Below are positions 47,720-58,111 of a stretch of 64,000 nucleotides of DNA, in pieces. Made by a program: the position numbers and the translations under genes. The notes under the pieces are model-generated. The model was not told where the DNA came from. It saw nothing but the letters and a program-made list of their open reading frames with translations, and did no database searches. Numbering within the stretch: the first letter of the stretch is position 1; every line of letters starts with the position of its first letter. The DNA is from Candidatus Contendibacter sp. Lineage in GTDB: Bacteria > Pseudomonadota > Gammaproteobacteria > Competibacterales > Competibacteraceae. The stretch covers positions 1-64,000 of the forward strand of contig JARSSO010000045.1 of NCBI GenBank assembly GCA_029624765.1, written 5' to 3'.

Positions 47720-50700
47720 CCACCCCACCCGCGCTACGCATCGTATTATATAGTCTATTCACCCTTTCCGGCTTCAGCGGGTTGATTTATGAATCGATCT
47801 GGTCGCATTACCTCAAACTGATGCTGGGCCACGCCGCCTACGCTCAGACTCTGGTGCTGGCGATCTTCATGGGCGGCATGGCCTTGGGGGCGTGGCTGGC
47901 CAGCCGCTATTCCCGGCGCTGGAGCAACCTGTTGCTGGGTTACGCCATCGCCGAGGGGATCATCGGTTTGTTGGGGCTGACTTTTCACCCCCTGTTCACC
48001 ACCGTGCTGGACGCACTGTACCTGGGCTGGATCCCGGCGTTGAGCGATCCTGGAACGATCAACGCGCTGAAATGGACGCTCGCCGCGCTGCTGATCCTGC
48101 CACAATCCGTGCTGCTCGGCGCGACCTTTCCGCTGATGAGCGCCGGCATCATTCGCCTTTACCCCGACAGACCCGGCGCGACGCTGGGAATGCTGTATTT
48201 CACCAACAGCCTTGGCGCGGCGGCGGGCGTTCTGGTCAGCGTATTCATCCTGATTCCGGCGGTGGGCCTGCCGGGCACGATCATGACGGCCGGCATTCTG
48301 AACGTGCTGTTGGCCATCGTGACGTGGGGCATCGCCAAGGAACGCCGCGTCTCCGCGCCGCCGGACAACGCGGACGAGTCGGGCCAACCGGCGTCCGCAT
48401 GGTTGACGACAGCGCTGCTGACCATCGCTCTCGGTTCCAGCCTGGCGTCGTTTTTCTACGAAATCGGCTGGATTCGGATGCTCAGTCTGGTGCTGGGCAG
48501 CTCCACCCAGGCGTTCGAATTGATGCTGAGCGCCTTCATTCTCGGTTTGGCGCTGGGCGGGCTGTGGATTCGCCGCCGACTGGATCGCATCGCCGCGCCG
48601 CTGCGCTACGCCGGCTACGTACAGATACTCATGGGCCTGTGCGCGGTGGGCACCCTGCCGTTGTACAACGCCAGCTTCGACTTCATGGGGTTCATGATCC
48701 ACGGCCTGAGCAAAAACGACGGCGGCTACACGCTGTTCAACCTGACCAGTCAGACCATTGCGATGGCGATCATGATCCCGGCGACCTTCCTGGCCGGAAT
48801 GACGCTGCCGTTGTTCACCTACGCGCTGCTGCAACGCGGCGCGGGCGAGCGCAGCATCGGCCGGGTTTACAGCGCCAACACCGTCGGCGCGATCCTGGGG
48901 GTGTTACTGGCGGTGCATGTGGTGATGCCCCTCATCGGCGTCAAGGGGCTGGTCAGTCTGGGAGCGCTGCTGGATGTGGTCGTCGGCCTCGCCCTGCTGG
49001 CGCTGGCCCGGCCGCGATCCTGGCGCTGGGAACTACCGGCCAGCGCGGGGGTGGCGGCGCTGGCTTTTGCAGTCATCTTCATGGCGGTGCGCTTCGACCC
49101 ACTGCGCATGGCGGGCGGCGTATATCGGTTGGGCCGCGCCCAACTGCCACCCGATACCGAAGTGCAATACTACCGCGATGGCAAGACCGCCAGCATTGCC
49201 CGCTACCTGCTCAAGGACGGTCAGATGACCATCGCCACCAACGGCAAACCGGACGCCAGCGTCCAAACCCGAACAGCGGTCGGCGCGCTCGACGAAATCA
49301 CCATGGTCATGGCGGCCGTATTGCCGCTATCCCTGCGGCCCGACGCCAGGACCGTCGCCAACATCGGTTTCGGCTCCGGCATGACCACCCATAATCTGCT
49401 GGGCACGGATCGAATCGAACGGGTGGATACCGTGGAGATCGAGCCGGCAATGGTGGAGGGTGCGCGGGGGTTCGGGCGGTTCGTGGAACGCGCCTTCACC
49501 GACCCGCGCAGCCGCGTTCATATCGAAGACGCCAAAACCTATTTTTCCAGCCACAACGCCCGCTATGACCTGATCATCTCCGAACCGTCCAATCCCTGGG
49601 TCAGTGGCGTCGCCAGCCTGTTTTCCGAGGAGTTTTACCGCTACATCAAGAATCACCTGAACGAGCGCGGATTGCTGGTGCAATGGTTGCAGTTGTACGA
49701 ATCCAATCCGATGCTGGCATCGTCGGTATTCAAGGCGCTAAACCAGCACTTTAGCGATTACGTGGTGTTCAATACCGACAGTCTGGATATTTTGATCGTC
49801 GCCAGCAACGGCGGTCCTCTCGACCCACTTGACCCCTGGATTCTGGCGGAACTCAAACTGCAAGAGGCGCTGAACCGGGTGGGGATCCGCTCGCTCCTGG
49901 ACATCCAGGTGCGCCGCCTTGGCGACAAGGCCTTGCTACAACCGCTGTTCGAGGCTTTCAATGCGCCGGCCAATTCCGACTTCTTCCCCTATCTCAGTCT
50001 CAACGCTCCCAGAAGTCGCTACTTGCAGGAAACCGCCGTGATATTCAACGAACTGCACCTGGCGCCCATCCCCGTGCTGGAAATGCTCGATGGCCAGCGC
50101 CGGGTGGGCGAAACGCCGGCCACGACAGCGCCTCTTTTCAGCGCGCCGGACTCTCAGCAACGAGCGGCGCGCATCGCCGAAACCGTGTCGACCCAGCAGC
50201 CGATGACGCCAGCGCAACTGGGTCCGTCAGGATTCGATTTACAACTGCTGATGCGGGAGTTGGCGGTGGAGGCGCCGCAACAACCGGCGGATGAAATCGT
50301 GCGCGCTCTGTTGTTGAAGACGGCCGAACTGATCAATCCTTATCTACCCCCCAGCCAAGCCACGCCCTTGTGGGATCATCTGGCCAAGCAACCGGGCTAC
50401 AACGCCCTGTCCGAAACCACGCGCGACTGGTTCACCCTGCACCGCGCGGTGGGGCAGCGCGACGCGCCGACGATGGCCGCGCTCACCCGGCGCCTGATCG
50501 AAACCATGCCCAAGGACAAGCTCTCACCGCACGAAGCGATCTATCTACTCACCGCCGGCCTGACCGCCAGTCTGGCCACGGGGGATAAGGCGAAGGCCGA
50601 CGCGCTGCTGAAACTCTTTGACAAACATCAAAAACTCATCGACCAGGAGTTTCCCTTGTACTTCCAACTCCTGTTGCGGCAACTGGCGACGAAATCGTGA
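47707..50700 (+). CDS. Membrane-fused spermidine synthase-like protein
   Basis: 997 aa. The first 480 residues are transporter-like with about 12 TM segments (SGFSGLIYESIWSHYLKLML, MGGMALGAWLASRYSRR, LGATFPLMSAGI). The middle is a Rossmann spermidine/spermine synthase fold: NIGFGSGMTTHNLLG, VDTVEIEPAMVEGARGF, RVHIEDAKTYF, YDLIISEPSNPWVSGVASLF. The C-terminal 250 residues are helical and unrecognised. Such fusions are widespread but their substrate is unsettled; true polyamine synthesis is not shown. ATG 47707 lies in the direct repeat. Confidence 0.8.
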   Translation: MTSRPTPPALRIVLYSLFTLSGFSGLIYESIWSHYLKLMLGHAAYAQTLVLAIFMGGMALGAWLASRYSRRWSNLLLGYAIAEGIIGLLGLTFHPLFTTVLDALYLGWIPALSDPGTINALKWTLAALLILPQSVLLGATFPLMSAGIIRLYPDRPGATLGMLYFTNSLGAAAGVLVSVFILIPAVGLPGTIMTAGILNVLLAIVTWGIAKERRVSAPPDNADESGQPASAWLTTALLTIALGSSLASFFYEIGWIRMLSLVLGSSTQAFELMLSAFILGLALGGLWIRRRLDRIAAPLRYAGYVQILMGLCAVGTLPLYNASFDFMGFMIHGLSKNDGGYTLFNLTSQTIAMAIMIPATFLAGMTLPLFTYALLQRGAGERSIGRVYSANTVGAILGVLLAVHVVMPLIGVKGLVSLGALLDVVVGLALLALARPRSWRWELPASAGVAALAFAVIFMAVRFDPLRMAGGVYRLGRAQLPPDTEVQYYRDGKTASIARYLLKDGQMTIATNGKPDASVQTRTAVGALDEITMVMAAVLPLSLRPDARTVANIGFGSGMTTHNLLGTDRIERVDTVEIEPAMVEGARGFGRFVERAFTDPRSRVHIEDAKTYFSSHNARYDLIISEPSNPWVSGVASLFSEEFYRYIKNHLNERGLLVQWLQLYESNPMLASSVFKALNQHFSDYVVFNTDSLDILIVASNGGPLDPLDPWILAELKLQEALNRVGIRSLLDIQVRRLGDKALLQPLFEAFNAPANSDFFPYLSLNAPRSRYLQETAVIFNELHLAPIPVLEMLDGQRRVGETPATTAPLFSAPDSQQRAARIAETVSTQQPMTPAQLGPSGFDLQLLMRELAVEAPQQPADEIVRALLLKTAELINPYLPPSQATPLWDHLAKQPGYNALSETTRDWFTLHRAVGQRDAPTMAALTRRLIETMPKDKLSPHEAIYLLTAGLTASLATGDKAKADALLKLFDKHQKLIDQEFPLYFQLLLRQLATKS

Positions 50701-50710
50701 CTGACCTCCA

Positions 50711-50736
50711 TCCCTTGCCCGCAAGCGCGCGAGGGA
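50711..50736. repeat. Small hairpin between convergent genes (family 1 remnant)
   Basis: TCCCTTGCCCGCAAGCGCGC followed by GAGGGA forms a short stem, similar to the CCCGCAAGCGGG core of other family 1 units. It lies between two convergent stop codons and may serve as a terminator. Confidence 0.45.
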
Positions 50737-50747
50737 AACCCATGACC

Positions 50748-51665
50748 TTACACCACCCACATCAGTACCGCCGGCAGGGTGACCAGCGCCGCCGCCGTTT
50801 CCACCGTGACGATGGCGGCGATCAGCGGCGCATCGCCGCCCAGTTGCCGTGCCAGGACATAAGCCGTGGACGCCCCCGGCAGCGCCGCGAACGTCACCAG
50901 CACCGCCGTTTCCAGCCGTCCCGGTTGCACCGCCCAGCATAGCCCCGCCGCCAGCGCCGGCAAGACCAGCAGTTTCAGGCCGCTGGCCACCGCCAGCAAC
51001 CCCGGTCGCCGCAGACCTTCCAGCCGTAGCCCGGCCCCCACTGCCAGCAATCCCAACGGCAGCGCGGCCCGCGCCAGAATTTCCAGCACCGCCGCCGAAC
51101 CCCACGGCAGGCCGACTCCACCCAGGTTCAGTCCAATTCCGGTCAGGCACGCCACAATCAATGGATTGGTGACCAAGCCGCGCGCTACCCCCGTCGCGGT
51201 GGCCGAACCGCCGACGTGAATCACCAGCACCAGCACGCACAATACGTTGATCAGTGGAATCATGATCGCCATCACCAGCGCCGCCACCGTCCCGCCTTCG
51301 GCGTGAAACACCGCCAGCGCCACCGCCAGTCCCACATAGGTGTTGAAACGGATCACCCCCTGATAGACCGAGGTGAACGCTGGTCCATCCACCTTCAGCC
51401 AGGGTCGGAACCAGTAAACCAGCGCCGTCATCCCCAACAATATCGCCACGACGACCGCCGCCACCGGCCCGACCGCGTAATCACCCAATCGCGCCACCGC
51501 CAACCGCTGCACCAGGAGGGCTGGAAAAAGCAGGAAATACGTGAAACGCTCGGCCGCCGGCCAAAACCCATCGCCGGGAAAACCAAGCCGTCGCAAACCA
51601 AGACCCAGCAGAATCAGCGCGAAAATGGGACCCAGCGCACTGAGGATCAGATAGAAATTTTCCAT
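50748..51665 (-). CDS. AEC-family (auxin efflux carrier) permease
   Basis: 305 aa, about ten TM segments in two halves. Family landmarks: LSALGPIFALILLGLGLRRL at the N-terminus, NTYVGLAVAL, and the C-terminal FAALPGASTAYVLARQLGGD with the conserved Pro/Ser-Thr. Likely an organic-anion or small-metabolite carrier; substrate not predictable. ATG 51665 is preferred over a TTG two codons earlier. It lies downstream of dnaE with a 65-bp gap. Confidence 0.85.
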   Translation of the reverse strand: MENFYLILSALGPIFALILLGLGLRRLGFPGDGFWPAAERFTYFLLFPALLVQRLAVARLGDYAVGPVAAVVVAILLGMTALVYWFRPWLKVDGPAFTSVYQGVIRFNTYVGLAVALAVFHAEGGTVAALVMAIMIPLINVLCVLVLVIHVGGSATATGVARGLVTNPLIVACLTGIGLNLGGVGLPWGSAAVLEILARAALPLGLLAVGAGLRLEGLRRPGLLAVASGLKLLVLPALAAGLCWAVQPGRLETAVLVTFAALPGASTAYVLARQLGGDAPLIAAIVTVETAAALVTLPAVLMWVV

Positions 51666-51730
51666 CGACAATCAAACCCATGGGGAGAACGGGGTAAGGG
51701 ACGGTCAGCGCGTGGAGGCGTGGTTTCCGC

Positions 51731-54700
51731 TCAAGCCAGATTGTCGCGATCCGCCACCGGTTGCGATTCGTAGCGCAGTTGCACGGCTTCCGCGCCCGCC
51801 AGTTCGCGCAACCGCTTCAATAGCGCCTCACTGGACCTGACTTGCCAGCTTGGACCGAACGCCAGTTCCACCCGCGCGCCGGAGCCGACGTATTCCACCC
51901 ACACCGCGCAACGACCGCCGGCGCGATGTTCGGTCAATACGTCGGCCAACTGGCGCAACACCCCTGTCCGGCACCGTTCGGCATCAAGCCGCACAACCAG
52001 CCGCCGCGCATATTCGGCGCGCGCCCCGTCCAGATCCAACACCCGCTCAACGGTCAGGCGCGTGGTCTGGTTGAACTCGTCCCAGCCCAGCGTCCCATGC
52101 ACTAATAAAATAGCGTCCTCGACAATCAGGGGGCGGTGCCGCTCGTACACTTCCGGAAAGAGACGGACTTCGATCCGTCCACCATTGTCGTCCAGGGTCA
52201 CGAACGCCATCCGCCCACCCCGGTTGGCGTTGCGGACGCGCACACTGGTCACCAGACCGGCAATCAATACCGGGCGTTCGTTGCCCCGGCGCGGGGAACC
52301 GCCCTGCTCAGTCAGGTCACGCAGCCGAGTGACATGGAGCGCGTCCAGTTCCGCCGCCACGCGACGGATGGGATGGCCGGTCAGATAGACGCCCAACGTT
52401 TCCTTCTCGCCGCGCAGCCGCTCCTCTTCGTCCCACTCTGAAACCTGGGCGATATGCAGCGGCCGGGCCGGTGTTTTCTCGGCGGCGACCAATCCAAACA
52501 GATCGTTCTGGCCGGCGGCGTCGTTGCGGGAATGCTGCTCGGCCAGTTGCAGCGCCTCCGGCAATTGCGCCATCAGCGTCGCCCGGTTGAGGCCGATGGC
52601 ATCGAACGCGCCAGAGCGAATCAGCGCGTCCAGCACCCGGCGGTTGAGTTTGCGCAAATCCACCCGCTGACACAGATCGAACAGGTCGCGGTACGGCCCA
52701 ACCTGGCTCCGCTCCTGGACCAGTGCCTCGATGGCGGCCTCCCCGACACCCTTGATCGCCCCCAGACCGTAGCGAATTTCGCCGGATTCACCGACCGTGA
52801 ACCGGTACTCGGACCCGTTGATGGCGGGCGGCGCCAGCTTTAGACCCATGCGGCGGCATTCCTCGATGAACACCACCACTTTGTCGGTCTTGTCCATGTC
52901 CGAGGACAGCACCGCCGCCATGAACGCCGCCGGATAATGAGCCTTCAGCCAGGCGGTCTGGTAGGAAATGAGCGCGTAGGCGGCGCTGTGGCTCTTGTTG
53001 AAACCATACCCCGCAAATTTATCTATTAAATCAAATATATAAGATGCGATTTCTGGCTCGACCCCACGAGCCATCGCCCCTTTCACAAATCCATCCCGCT
53101 CCTTGGCCATCTTCTCGGCATCCTTCTTCCCCATCGCCCGACGCAGCAAATCCGCTCCTCCAAGGGTATAGCCGGACAGAACCTGAGCGATCTGCATCAC
53201 CTGTTCCTGATAAAGGATGACGCCATAAGTGGGTTTGAGAATCGGAGCCAGCGCTGGGTGAGGATATTCGATCCGGGCGCGGCCATGCTTGCGGTCGATG
53301 AAATCGTCGACCATGCCCGATTGCAGCGGCCCTGGACGGAACAGCGCCACAAGCGCCACGATATCCTCGAAGCAGTCCGGTTGCAGGCGGCGGATCAGGT
53401 CCTTCATGCCGCTGGATTCCAACTGGAACACCGCCGTGGTCCGATGGCGCTTGAGCAGGTCGAAGGTCGCCGCATCGTCCAGCGGGATGGCCGAAATATC
53501 GAGCGGCGGCTCGCCCGCGGCCTGGCGCTGGTCGTTGATGGTCCGCGCCGCCCAGTCGATGATGGTCAGCGTCCGCAGGCCCAGAAAATCGAACTTCACC
53601 AATCCGGCCGCTTCCACGTCGTCCTTGTCGAACTGGGTGACCAGGCTGGAATCACCTTCCTCGCAATACAGCGGGGAAAAATCGGTCAGGCTGGTGGGCG
53701 CGATCACCACCCCACCGGCGTGCTTGCCGACGTTGCGCGCCAGTCCCTCCAGCTTGCGGGCCAGCTCGATCAGCCCCTTGACCTCCTCGTCGTGCTCGTA
53801 CAGCCGGCGCAGTTCCGCTTCCTGCTCGATGGCCTTGTCGAGGGTCATGCCGATTTCGAACGGAATCAGCTTGGCGATGCGGTCCACGAAGCCGTAGGGA
53901 TGGCCTAGTACCCGCCCCACGTCACGCACCACCGCCTTGGCCGCCATGCTGCCGTGGGTGGCGATTTGGGAGACCCGGTCGCGCCCGTAGCGTTGGGCGA
54001 CGTAGTCGATGACCCGGTCGCGGCCTTCCATGCAGAAATCGATGTCGAAATCCGGCATCGACACCCGTTCGGGATTGAGGAAGCGTTCGAACAGCAGTTC
54101 GTAGGCCAGGGGGTCCAGGTCGGTAATGCCGAGCGCGTAGGCGACCAGCGAACCGGCACCGGAACCACGCCCCGGTCCGACCGGCACGCCGTGTTCACGT
54201 GCCCATCGGATGAAGTCGGCGACGATGAGGAAGTAGCCGGGGAAACCCATCTGGATGATGACCTTCAACTCGGTTTCCAGCCGCTCGTCGTAGGGTCGGC
54301 GGCGCTCGGCGAAATCGGACGTGGCGGGATCGAGCAGTCGCGGCAACCGCCGCTCCAGTCCGGCGCGGGCCTGGATCGTAAAATAGGCGTCGGCGGTCAT
54401 CCCCTCCGGTACCGGAAAGTCCGGCAGTACGTTTTTGCCGAGGTCCAGCCGCAGATTGCAGCGGCGCGCAATCTCAACACTGTTCTCTAACGCCTCCGGC
54501 AGATCAGCGAACAATTCCGCCATTTCCGCCGGGGCGCGCAGATATTGCTGGTCGCTGTGGCGCCGCGGCCGGCGGGGGTCGTCCAGCGTCACACCCTCGT
54601 GGATGCAGACCCGCGTCTCGTGGGCCTCGAAATCCTCGCGCTGGAGGAAGCACGCCTCGTTGGTCGCCACCACTGGCGTTCCCGTCGCCGCCGCCAGGTC

Positions 54701-55246
54701 CAGGGCCGCCTCCAGATAGTCTTCCTCCTGGGGCCGACCGGTGCGCTGGACTTCCAGATAGAACCGATCCGGGAACAATTCGCGCCAGTCGGCCAGCCAA
54801 GCCATGGCTTGGTCGGGATGGTCGTTGAGCAACGCCTGGCCGAGTTCGCCATCGCGCCCGGCGGACAGCGCGATCAGACCTTCGGTGTTGCCGCGCAGCC
54901 AGCGATGGTCGAGCACCGGCACGCCGCGCTGCTGGCCTTCCAGATAGCCCCGACTGACCAGCCGGGTCAAATGGCGATAACCGGTCAGGTTCTGGCACAG
55001 CAGCACCAGCCGGGCGGGTTCGCCCTCGCGCCGCACCCAGGTTTCCACCCCGACGATGGGCTTGATTCCAGCCCCCAGCGCGGCCTTGTAAAACTTGATC
55101 AGGGCGAACAGGTTGCTCATGTCGGTGACCGCCACGGCGGGCATCCCGGCGGCGGCGACCTGCCTGACCAGACTCTTGATGCGGATCAGTCCGTCCACCA
55201 GCGAGTATTCGGTATGCAGGCGCAAATGCACGAACGGCGCGGTCAT
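51731..55246 (-). CDS. dnaE: DNA polymerase III alpha subunit
   Basis: Replicative polymerase, 1171 aa, the usual size. The N-terminal PHP domain begins [15 protein letters not shown]. The C-family palm has [20 protein letters not shown] and [19 protein letters not shown] with the catalytic Asp pair; later [15 protein letters not shown] and [20 protein letters not shown]; then a helix-hairpin-helix and a C-terminal OB fold ([13 protein letters not shown]). ATG 55246 overlaps the rnhB stop by 4 bp, as rnhB-dnaE do in other gammaproteobacteria. It serves as a good taxonomic marker. Confidence 0.97.
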   Translation of the reverse strand: MTAPFVHLRLHTEYSLVDGLIRIKSLVRQVAAAGMPAVAVTDMSNLFALIKFYKAALGAGIKPIVGVETWVRREGEPARLVLLCQNLTGYRHLTRLVSRGYLEGQQRGVPVLDHRWLRGNTEGLIALSAGRDGELGQALLNDHPDQAMAWLADWRELFPDRFYLEVQRTGRPQEEDYLEAALDLAAATGTPVVATNEACFLQREDFEAHETRVCIHEGVTLDDPRRPRRHSDQQYLRAPAEMAELFADLPEALENSVEIARRCNLRLDLGKNVLPDFPVPEGMTADAYFTIQARAGLERRLPRLLDPATSDFAERRRPYDERLETELKVIIQMGFPGYFLIVADFIRWAREHGVPVGPGRGSGAGSLVAYALGITDLDPLAYELLFERFLNPERVSMPDFDIDFCMEGRDRVIDYVAQRYGRDRVSQIATHGSMAAKAVVRDVGRVLGHPYGFVDRIAKLIPFEIGMTLDKAIEQEAELRRLYEHDEEVKGLIELARKLEGLARNVGKHAGGVVIAPTSLTDFSPLYCEEGDSSLVTQFDKDDVEAAGLVKFDFLGLRTLTIIDWAARTINDQRQAAGEPPLDISAIPLDDAATFDLLKRHRTTAVFQLESSGMKDLIRRLQPDCFEDIVALVALFRPGPLQSGMVDDFIDRKHGRARIEYPHPALAPILKPTYGVILYQEQVMQIAQVLSGYTLGGADLLRRAMGKKDAEKMAKERDGFVKGAMARGVEPEIASYIFDLIDKFAGYGFNKSHSAAYALISYQTAWLKAHYPAAFMAAVLSSDMDKTDKVVVFIEECRRMGLKLAPPAINGSEYRFTVGESGEIRYGLGAIKGVGEAAIEALVQERSQVGPYRDLFDLCQRVDLRKLNRRVLDALIRSGAFDAIGLNRATLMAQLPEALQLAEQHSRNDAAGQNDLFGLVAAEKTPARPLHIAQVSEWDEEERLRGEKETLGVYLTGHPIRRVAAELDALHVTRLRDLTEQGGSPRRGNERPVLIAGLVTSVRVRNANRGGRMAFVTLDDNGGRIEVRLFPEVYERHRPLIVEDAILLVHGTLGWDEFNQTTRLTVERVLDLDGARAEYARRLVVRLDAERCRTGVLRQLADVLTEHRAGGRCAVWVEYVGSGARVELAFGPSWQVRSSEALLKRLRELAGAEAVQLRYESQPVADRDNLA

Positions 55247-55836
55247 GCGGATGTTTCGATGACGGTTTGCAAGGCGGCGAGGACGGGAGCGAAGGAACGG
55301 CGATGTTCGGAACAGGGGCCATGGCGGCGCAGCGCTTCCAGGTGCGCGGCGGTCGGATAGCCTTTGTGCCGGGCAAAATTATACTGGGGATAGCGATCGT
55401 GCAACCGGCGCAGTTCGGCGTCCCGCGCGACCTTGGCCAGAATCGAGGCGGCGCTGATCGCCGGCACGGTGGCGTCGCCCTTGACGATGGCCCGGCAGGG
55501 ACAGATCAGGGACGGACAGCGGTTGCCGTCCACCAATACGTTGGCCGGAGCGACGCTCAAAGCCGCCACCGCCCGTTGCATCGCCAGCAGGGTCGCTTGC
55601 AGGATGTTGACACGATCGATCTCGGCCACTTCGGCCCGACCCAGCGCCCAAGCCAAAGCATTGTCGCGGATTTCATTCGCCAGTCGCTCGCGCCGGGCGG
55701 CGCTAAGTTTTTTGGAGTCGGCCAAGCCGGCTATCGGGCGGGAGGGATCGAGAACGACGGCGGCGGCGACCACGGGACCGGCCAGGGGACCGCGCCCCGC
55801 TTCGTCCACCCCCGCAACCGGGACGAAATCGGGCAT
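55243..55836 (-). CDS. rnhB: Ribonuclease HII
   Basis: 197 aa endonuclease removing RNA from RNA-DNA hybrids and misincorporated ribonucleotides. The active-site motif [16 protein letters not shown] gives the Asp-Glu pair; [21 protein letters not shown] and [15 protein letters not shown] follow the family pattern, with the final acidic residue in HDRYP. It is co-translated with dnaE through a 4-bp overlap. No lpx genes lie upstream in this window. Confidence 0.96.
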   Translation of the reverse strand: MPDFVPVAGVDEAGRGPLAGPVVAAAVVLDPSRPIAGLADSKKLSAARRERLANEIRDNALAWALGRAEVAEIDRVNILQATLLAMQRAVAALSVAPANVLVDGNRCPSLICPCRAIVKGDATVPAISAASILAKVARDAELRRLHDRYPQYNFARHKGYPTAAHLEALRRHGPCSEHRRSFAPVLAALQTVIETSA

Positions 55837-55997
55837 GTTGGCACGCTAGGAACAGGGTTGTCGTTCGAGGAAGGCGCTCCTGGCGGACCGGTGGCGCCGA
55901 CCGCGTTGGGAACGTGGACGGCGAAACAGTATCACAACCCGGCGTCCAAAATTCATGGAACATCGTTCATCGCTACCTGGGAGTGAGGATTTCGCCC

Positions 55998-56525
55998 ATG
56001 AAAAAAACGTTGCTGTCCCTGTGGGTGCTATTGGCGGGCTGCGCTGTGGCTCCGCCGTCCGGAGTGACGCCGATCAGCGGCTTCGAACTGGATCGTTATC
56101 TCGGCAAGTGGTACGAAATCGCCCGGTTGGACCATTCCTTCGAGCGCGGCCTGAGTAACGTCAGCGCCACCTACGACGTGCGCCAGGATGGCGGCGTCAG
56201 GGTGCGCAATCGCGGCTACGACGACCGCGCCGGGATATGGAAGGAAGCCGAGGGCCGCGCCTACTTCACCGACGAACCGACGGTCGGTTCGTTGAAAGTC
56301 TCGTTCTTCGGCCCCTTTTACGGCGGTTATCACATCGTCGCCCTGGACCGGGTGAATTATTCCCACGCGCTCGTCAGCGGTCCCAGCCGGGATTACCTGT
56401 GGATTCTGGCCCGAACCCGATCCATGCCGCCAGCCACGCTGGAAAATCTGCTGGCGCAAGCGAGGGCGCTGGGCTTCGCCACCGACCGATTGATCCTGGT
56501 CAAACAGGATCGGGACGACGGGTGA
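55998..56525 (+). CDS. blc: Bacterial lipocalin (Blc-type outer-membrane lipoprotein)
   Basis: 175 aa. Signal peptide with lipobox LLAGC, so lipid-anchored. The lipocalin beta-barrel signature is LDRYLGKWYEIARLDHSFER, followed by VSATYDVRQDGGVRVRNRGY and the conserved ALVSGPSRDYLWILARTR. It binds lipids or hydrophobic ligands, probably in membrane maintenance under stress. ATG 55998 gives a proper signal peptide; the frame remains open upstream but that part is not conserved. Confidence 0.92.
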   Translation: MKKTLLSLWVLLAGCAVAPPSGVTPISGFELDRYLGKWYEIARLDHSFERGLSNVSATYDVRQDGGVRVRNRGYDDRAGIWKEAEGRAYFTDEPTVGSLKVSFFGPFYGGYHIVALDRVNYSHALVSGPSRDYLWILARTRSMPPATLENLLAQARALGFATDRLILVKQDRDDG

Positions 56526-56602
56526 GCCGCGCCGTCCCCGGCGGCGCGGACCATTGGCGCGCGGCCCCAACGACAGCCCATTCAACCTGTTGCGGCAGCC
56601 CG

Positions 56603-57052
56603 CTAATTCTTCAGCGTGCCCAGGAACTTGATGATTCGGGCGCGTTCCTCGGGATCGGCCACGCTGATCGTCTTGTTGGTGCCGGGCAGAAACTTGTTGG
56701 GGTTGGCCAGGTACTCGTCCAGATCCCTGGTCGTCCACGTTCCCCCCGCCTGGATCAGCGCGAGGGAATAACCATAGCCCTTGGCGCTCGCCTTGGGTGC
56801 GCCGACGATGCCCCAGAGGTTGGGCGCGACCCGCCAGGATGCCCCTTTTGCCAAGTCGTGGCAGACGACACACGATCCCGCCGGCCCATCCCAGCCGGCG
56901 GGCTTCGCGGCGTACCGGTTATCCTCCTGAGCCGAGGCTGGCGGAATCAGAAAGGTAAGAAAGCCCGAGGCAGGACCGATGATCCCCAGCGAGCCATCCA
57001 AGAACAAGGCCGCGACAATGACCGCGAGCGGTCGCGTCCACTGTTTTTTCAT
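56603..57052 (-). CDS. Small periplasmic class I cytochrome c lacking the Met ligand
   Basis: 149 aa. Signal peptide about 41 residues (cleavage near PASA-QED). Heme site C61-VVC64-H65. The rest follows the mono-heme cytochrome c pattern (NLWGIVGAPKASAKGYGYSL, YLANPNKFLPGT), but where relatives have the axial Met (PGTKM) it reads PGTNKTIS, and no Met occurs after the heme site. The sixth ligand is therefore missing or changed. ATG 57052 has a strong GGAGG site. It is divergent from the FNR-type regulator, with inverted CTTGA motifs between. Confidence 0.85.
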   Translation of the reverse strand: MKKQWTRPLAVIVAALFLDGSLGIIGPASGFLTFLIPPASAQEDNRYAAKPAGWDGPAGSCVVCHDLAKGASWRVAPNLWGIVGAPKASAKGYGYSLALIQAGGTWTTRDLDEYLANPNKFLPGTNKTISVADPEERARIIKFLGTLKN

Positions 57053-57075
57053 GCTGCAATCCTCCGCGTTGGTTT

Positions 57076-57113
57076 CACTTGACCGGACTTGAACTATATT
57101 TTTCAAGTCAAGT
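57076..57113. promoter_or_regulatory. Nested inverted CTTGA motifs between the cytochrome and regulator genes
   Basis: ACTTGAC, then ACTTGAA (57087-57093), an 8-bp AT-rich spacer, TTCAAGT (57102-57108) and a partly overlapping TCAAGT. FNR half-sites contain TTGA, but the standard spacing is TTGA-N6-TCAA; here the central pair is spaced by 10. It could be an operator for the FNR-type regulator acting on itself and the cytochrome gene, or coincidence. Confidence 0.4.
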
Positions 57114-57226
57114 ATAGCGGTTGGTTCCAGGCATCCTCGCCTATTGATCGAAAAGCCGTTTTTTTACCAGGGAAGGCAATGCCGCGTCCTGAAGGCGCGA
57201 GTACCCCAACACTTGGGAGGGTAGCG

Positions 57227-57961
57227 ATGGTGGAGCAAGGCGGAGGCGCGTCGGGCGCCGGTTGCATGGGTTGTCCATTGCGCCAGCGCGGTGAGTGGTG
57301 CGTTTTGAACGAGGAGGAAACCCGGTTTCTCTCGCGCCATCTGAAAAAACGGCGGTATCGGGCGGGGGAGACGATTTTCTCGGCGGGAGAGCCGAGCCAT
57401 GGCGTCTATTGCGTGGCCTCGGGCACGGCGGCCATCCGCAAGGGTGACGCGGAGGGTAATACGGTTCTGCTGCGACTAGCCTATCCCGGCGATACCCTGG
57501 GTTACCGGGGTCTGCTGCTTGGCGAGAATCGCCGCTATGGCGCCGAGGCGCTTGGGCCAAGCAAGATCTGCTTCGTCGACCGCGCGGTGGTGAAGTTGCT
57601 GCTCGAACGGAATCCCACCCTGGGGCAACAATTCCTGCGCCGCATCGCCAGCGACATGGACGAAGCGCACGACCACCTGGTGCGCAACGCCACCCTGTCC
57701 AATCGGGACAAGTTCGTCCATCTCCTGCAGTCCCTGATGAACCGCCATGGCCGCACTGCCACCGACGGCAGCCGATTCATGGAACTACCGCTGTCGCGGC
57801 GCGATCTCGCCTCGATGATCGGCGCCCGCCACGAAACCCTGTCGCGGATCATCGGCCGGCTTGAGGAAGACGGCATCGCCCGTTTTTCCGGGCGCACCGT
57901 GTACGTGGCGCGGTCGCATTCGCTGTTCAACGCAATCAGACCACCGACGCTGCTGGACTGA
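57227..57961 (+). CDS. FNR-type CRP-family regulator with candidate Fe-S cysteines
   Basis: 244 aa. N-terminal Cys cluster C13-x2-C16-x8-C25, a cyclic-nucleotide-like beta barrel, and C115 in SKICFVDR at the place of E. coli FNR C122. These four could bind an oxygen-sensitive [4Fe-4S] cluster. The HTH reads LPLSRRDLASMIGARHETLS with E-T-L-S-R, the FNR recognition residues for TTGA half-sites. ATG 57227 has GGGAGG upstream; an earlier in-frame start at 57089 lies in the operator-like repeats. It sits just before the hydrogenase operon, which has an FNR-like box. Cys spacing differs from FNR (x2, x5). Confidence 0.85.
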   Translation: MVEQGGGASGAGCMGCPLRQRGEWCVLNEEETRFLSRHLKKRRYRAGETIFSAGEPSHGVYCVASGTAAIRKGDAEGNTVLLRLAYPGDTLGYRGLLLGENRRYGAEALGPSKICFVDRAVVKLLLERNPTLGQQFLRRIASDMDEAHDHLVRNATLSNRDKFVHLLQSLMNRHGRTATDGSRFMELPLSRRDLASMIGARHETLSRIIGRLEEDGIARFSGRTVYVARSHSLFNAIRPPTLLD

Positions 57962-58034
57962 CCGGCCGGTTCGGATCGGGGAAATCCATCCACCGCGGAC
58001 CCTCATTTTTCGCCTGATAAAAAATCCTCAAAAT

Positions 58035-58075
58035 TTGACCATCGTCAATTGATCCGGCCACTACTTCACTAGATT
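58035..58075 (+). promoter_or_regulatory. FNR-like class II promoter of the hydrogenase operon
   Basis: TTGACCATCGTCAA (58035-58048) is a palindromic TTGA-N6-TCAA site. A -10-like TAGATT lies at 58070-58075, placing the start near 58082 and the box centre about 41 bp upstream, the class II position. The inner C/G pair differs from canonical TTGAT-N4-ATCAA, so a divergent family member, perhaps the neighbouring regulator, may prefer it. Confidence 0.6.
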
Positions 58076-58111
58076 CCATCGATAACCAGTCCGGAAAGAG
58101 AGGGCGTATTG

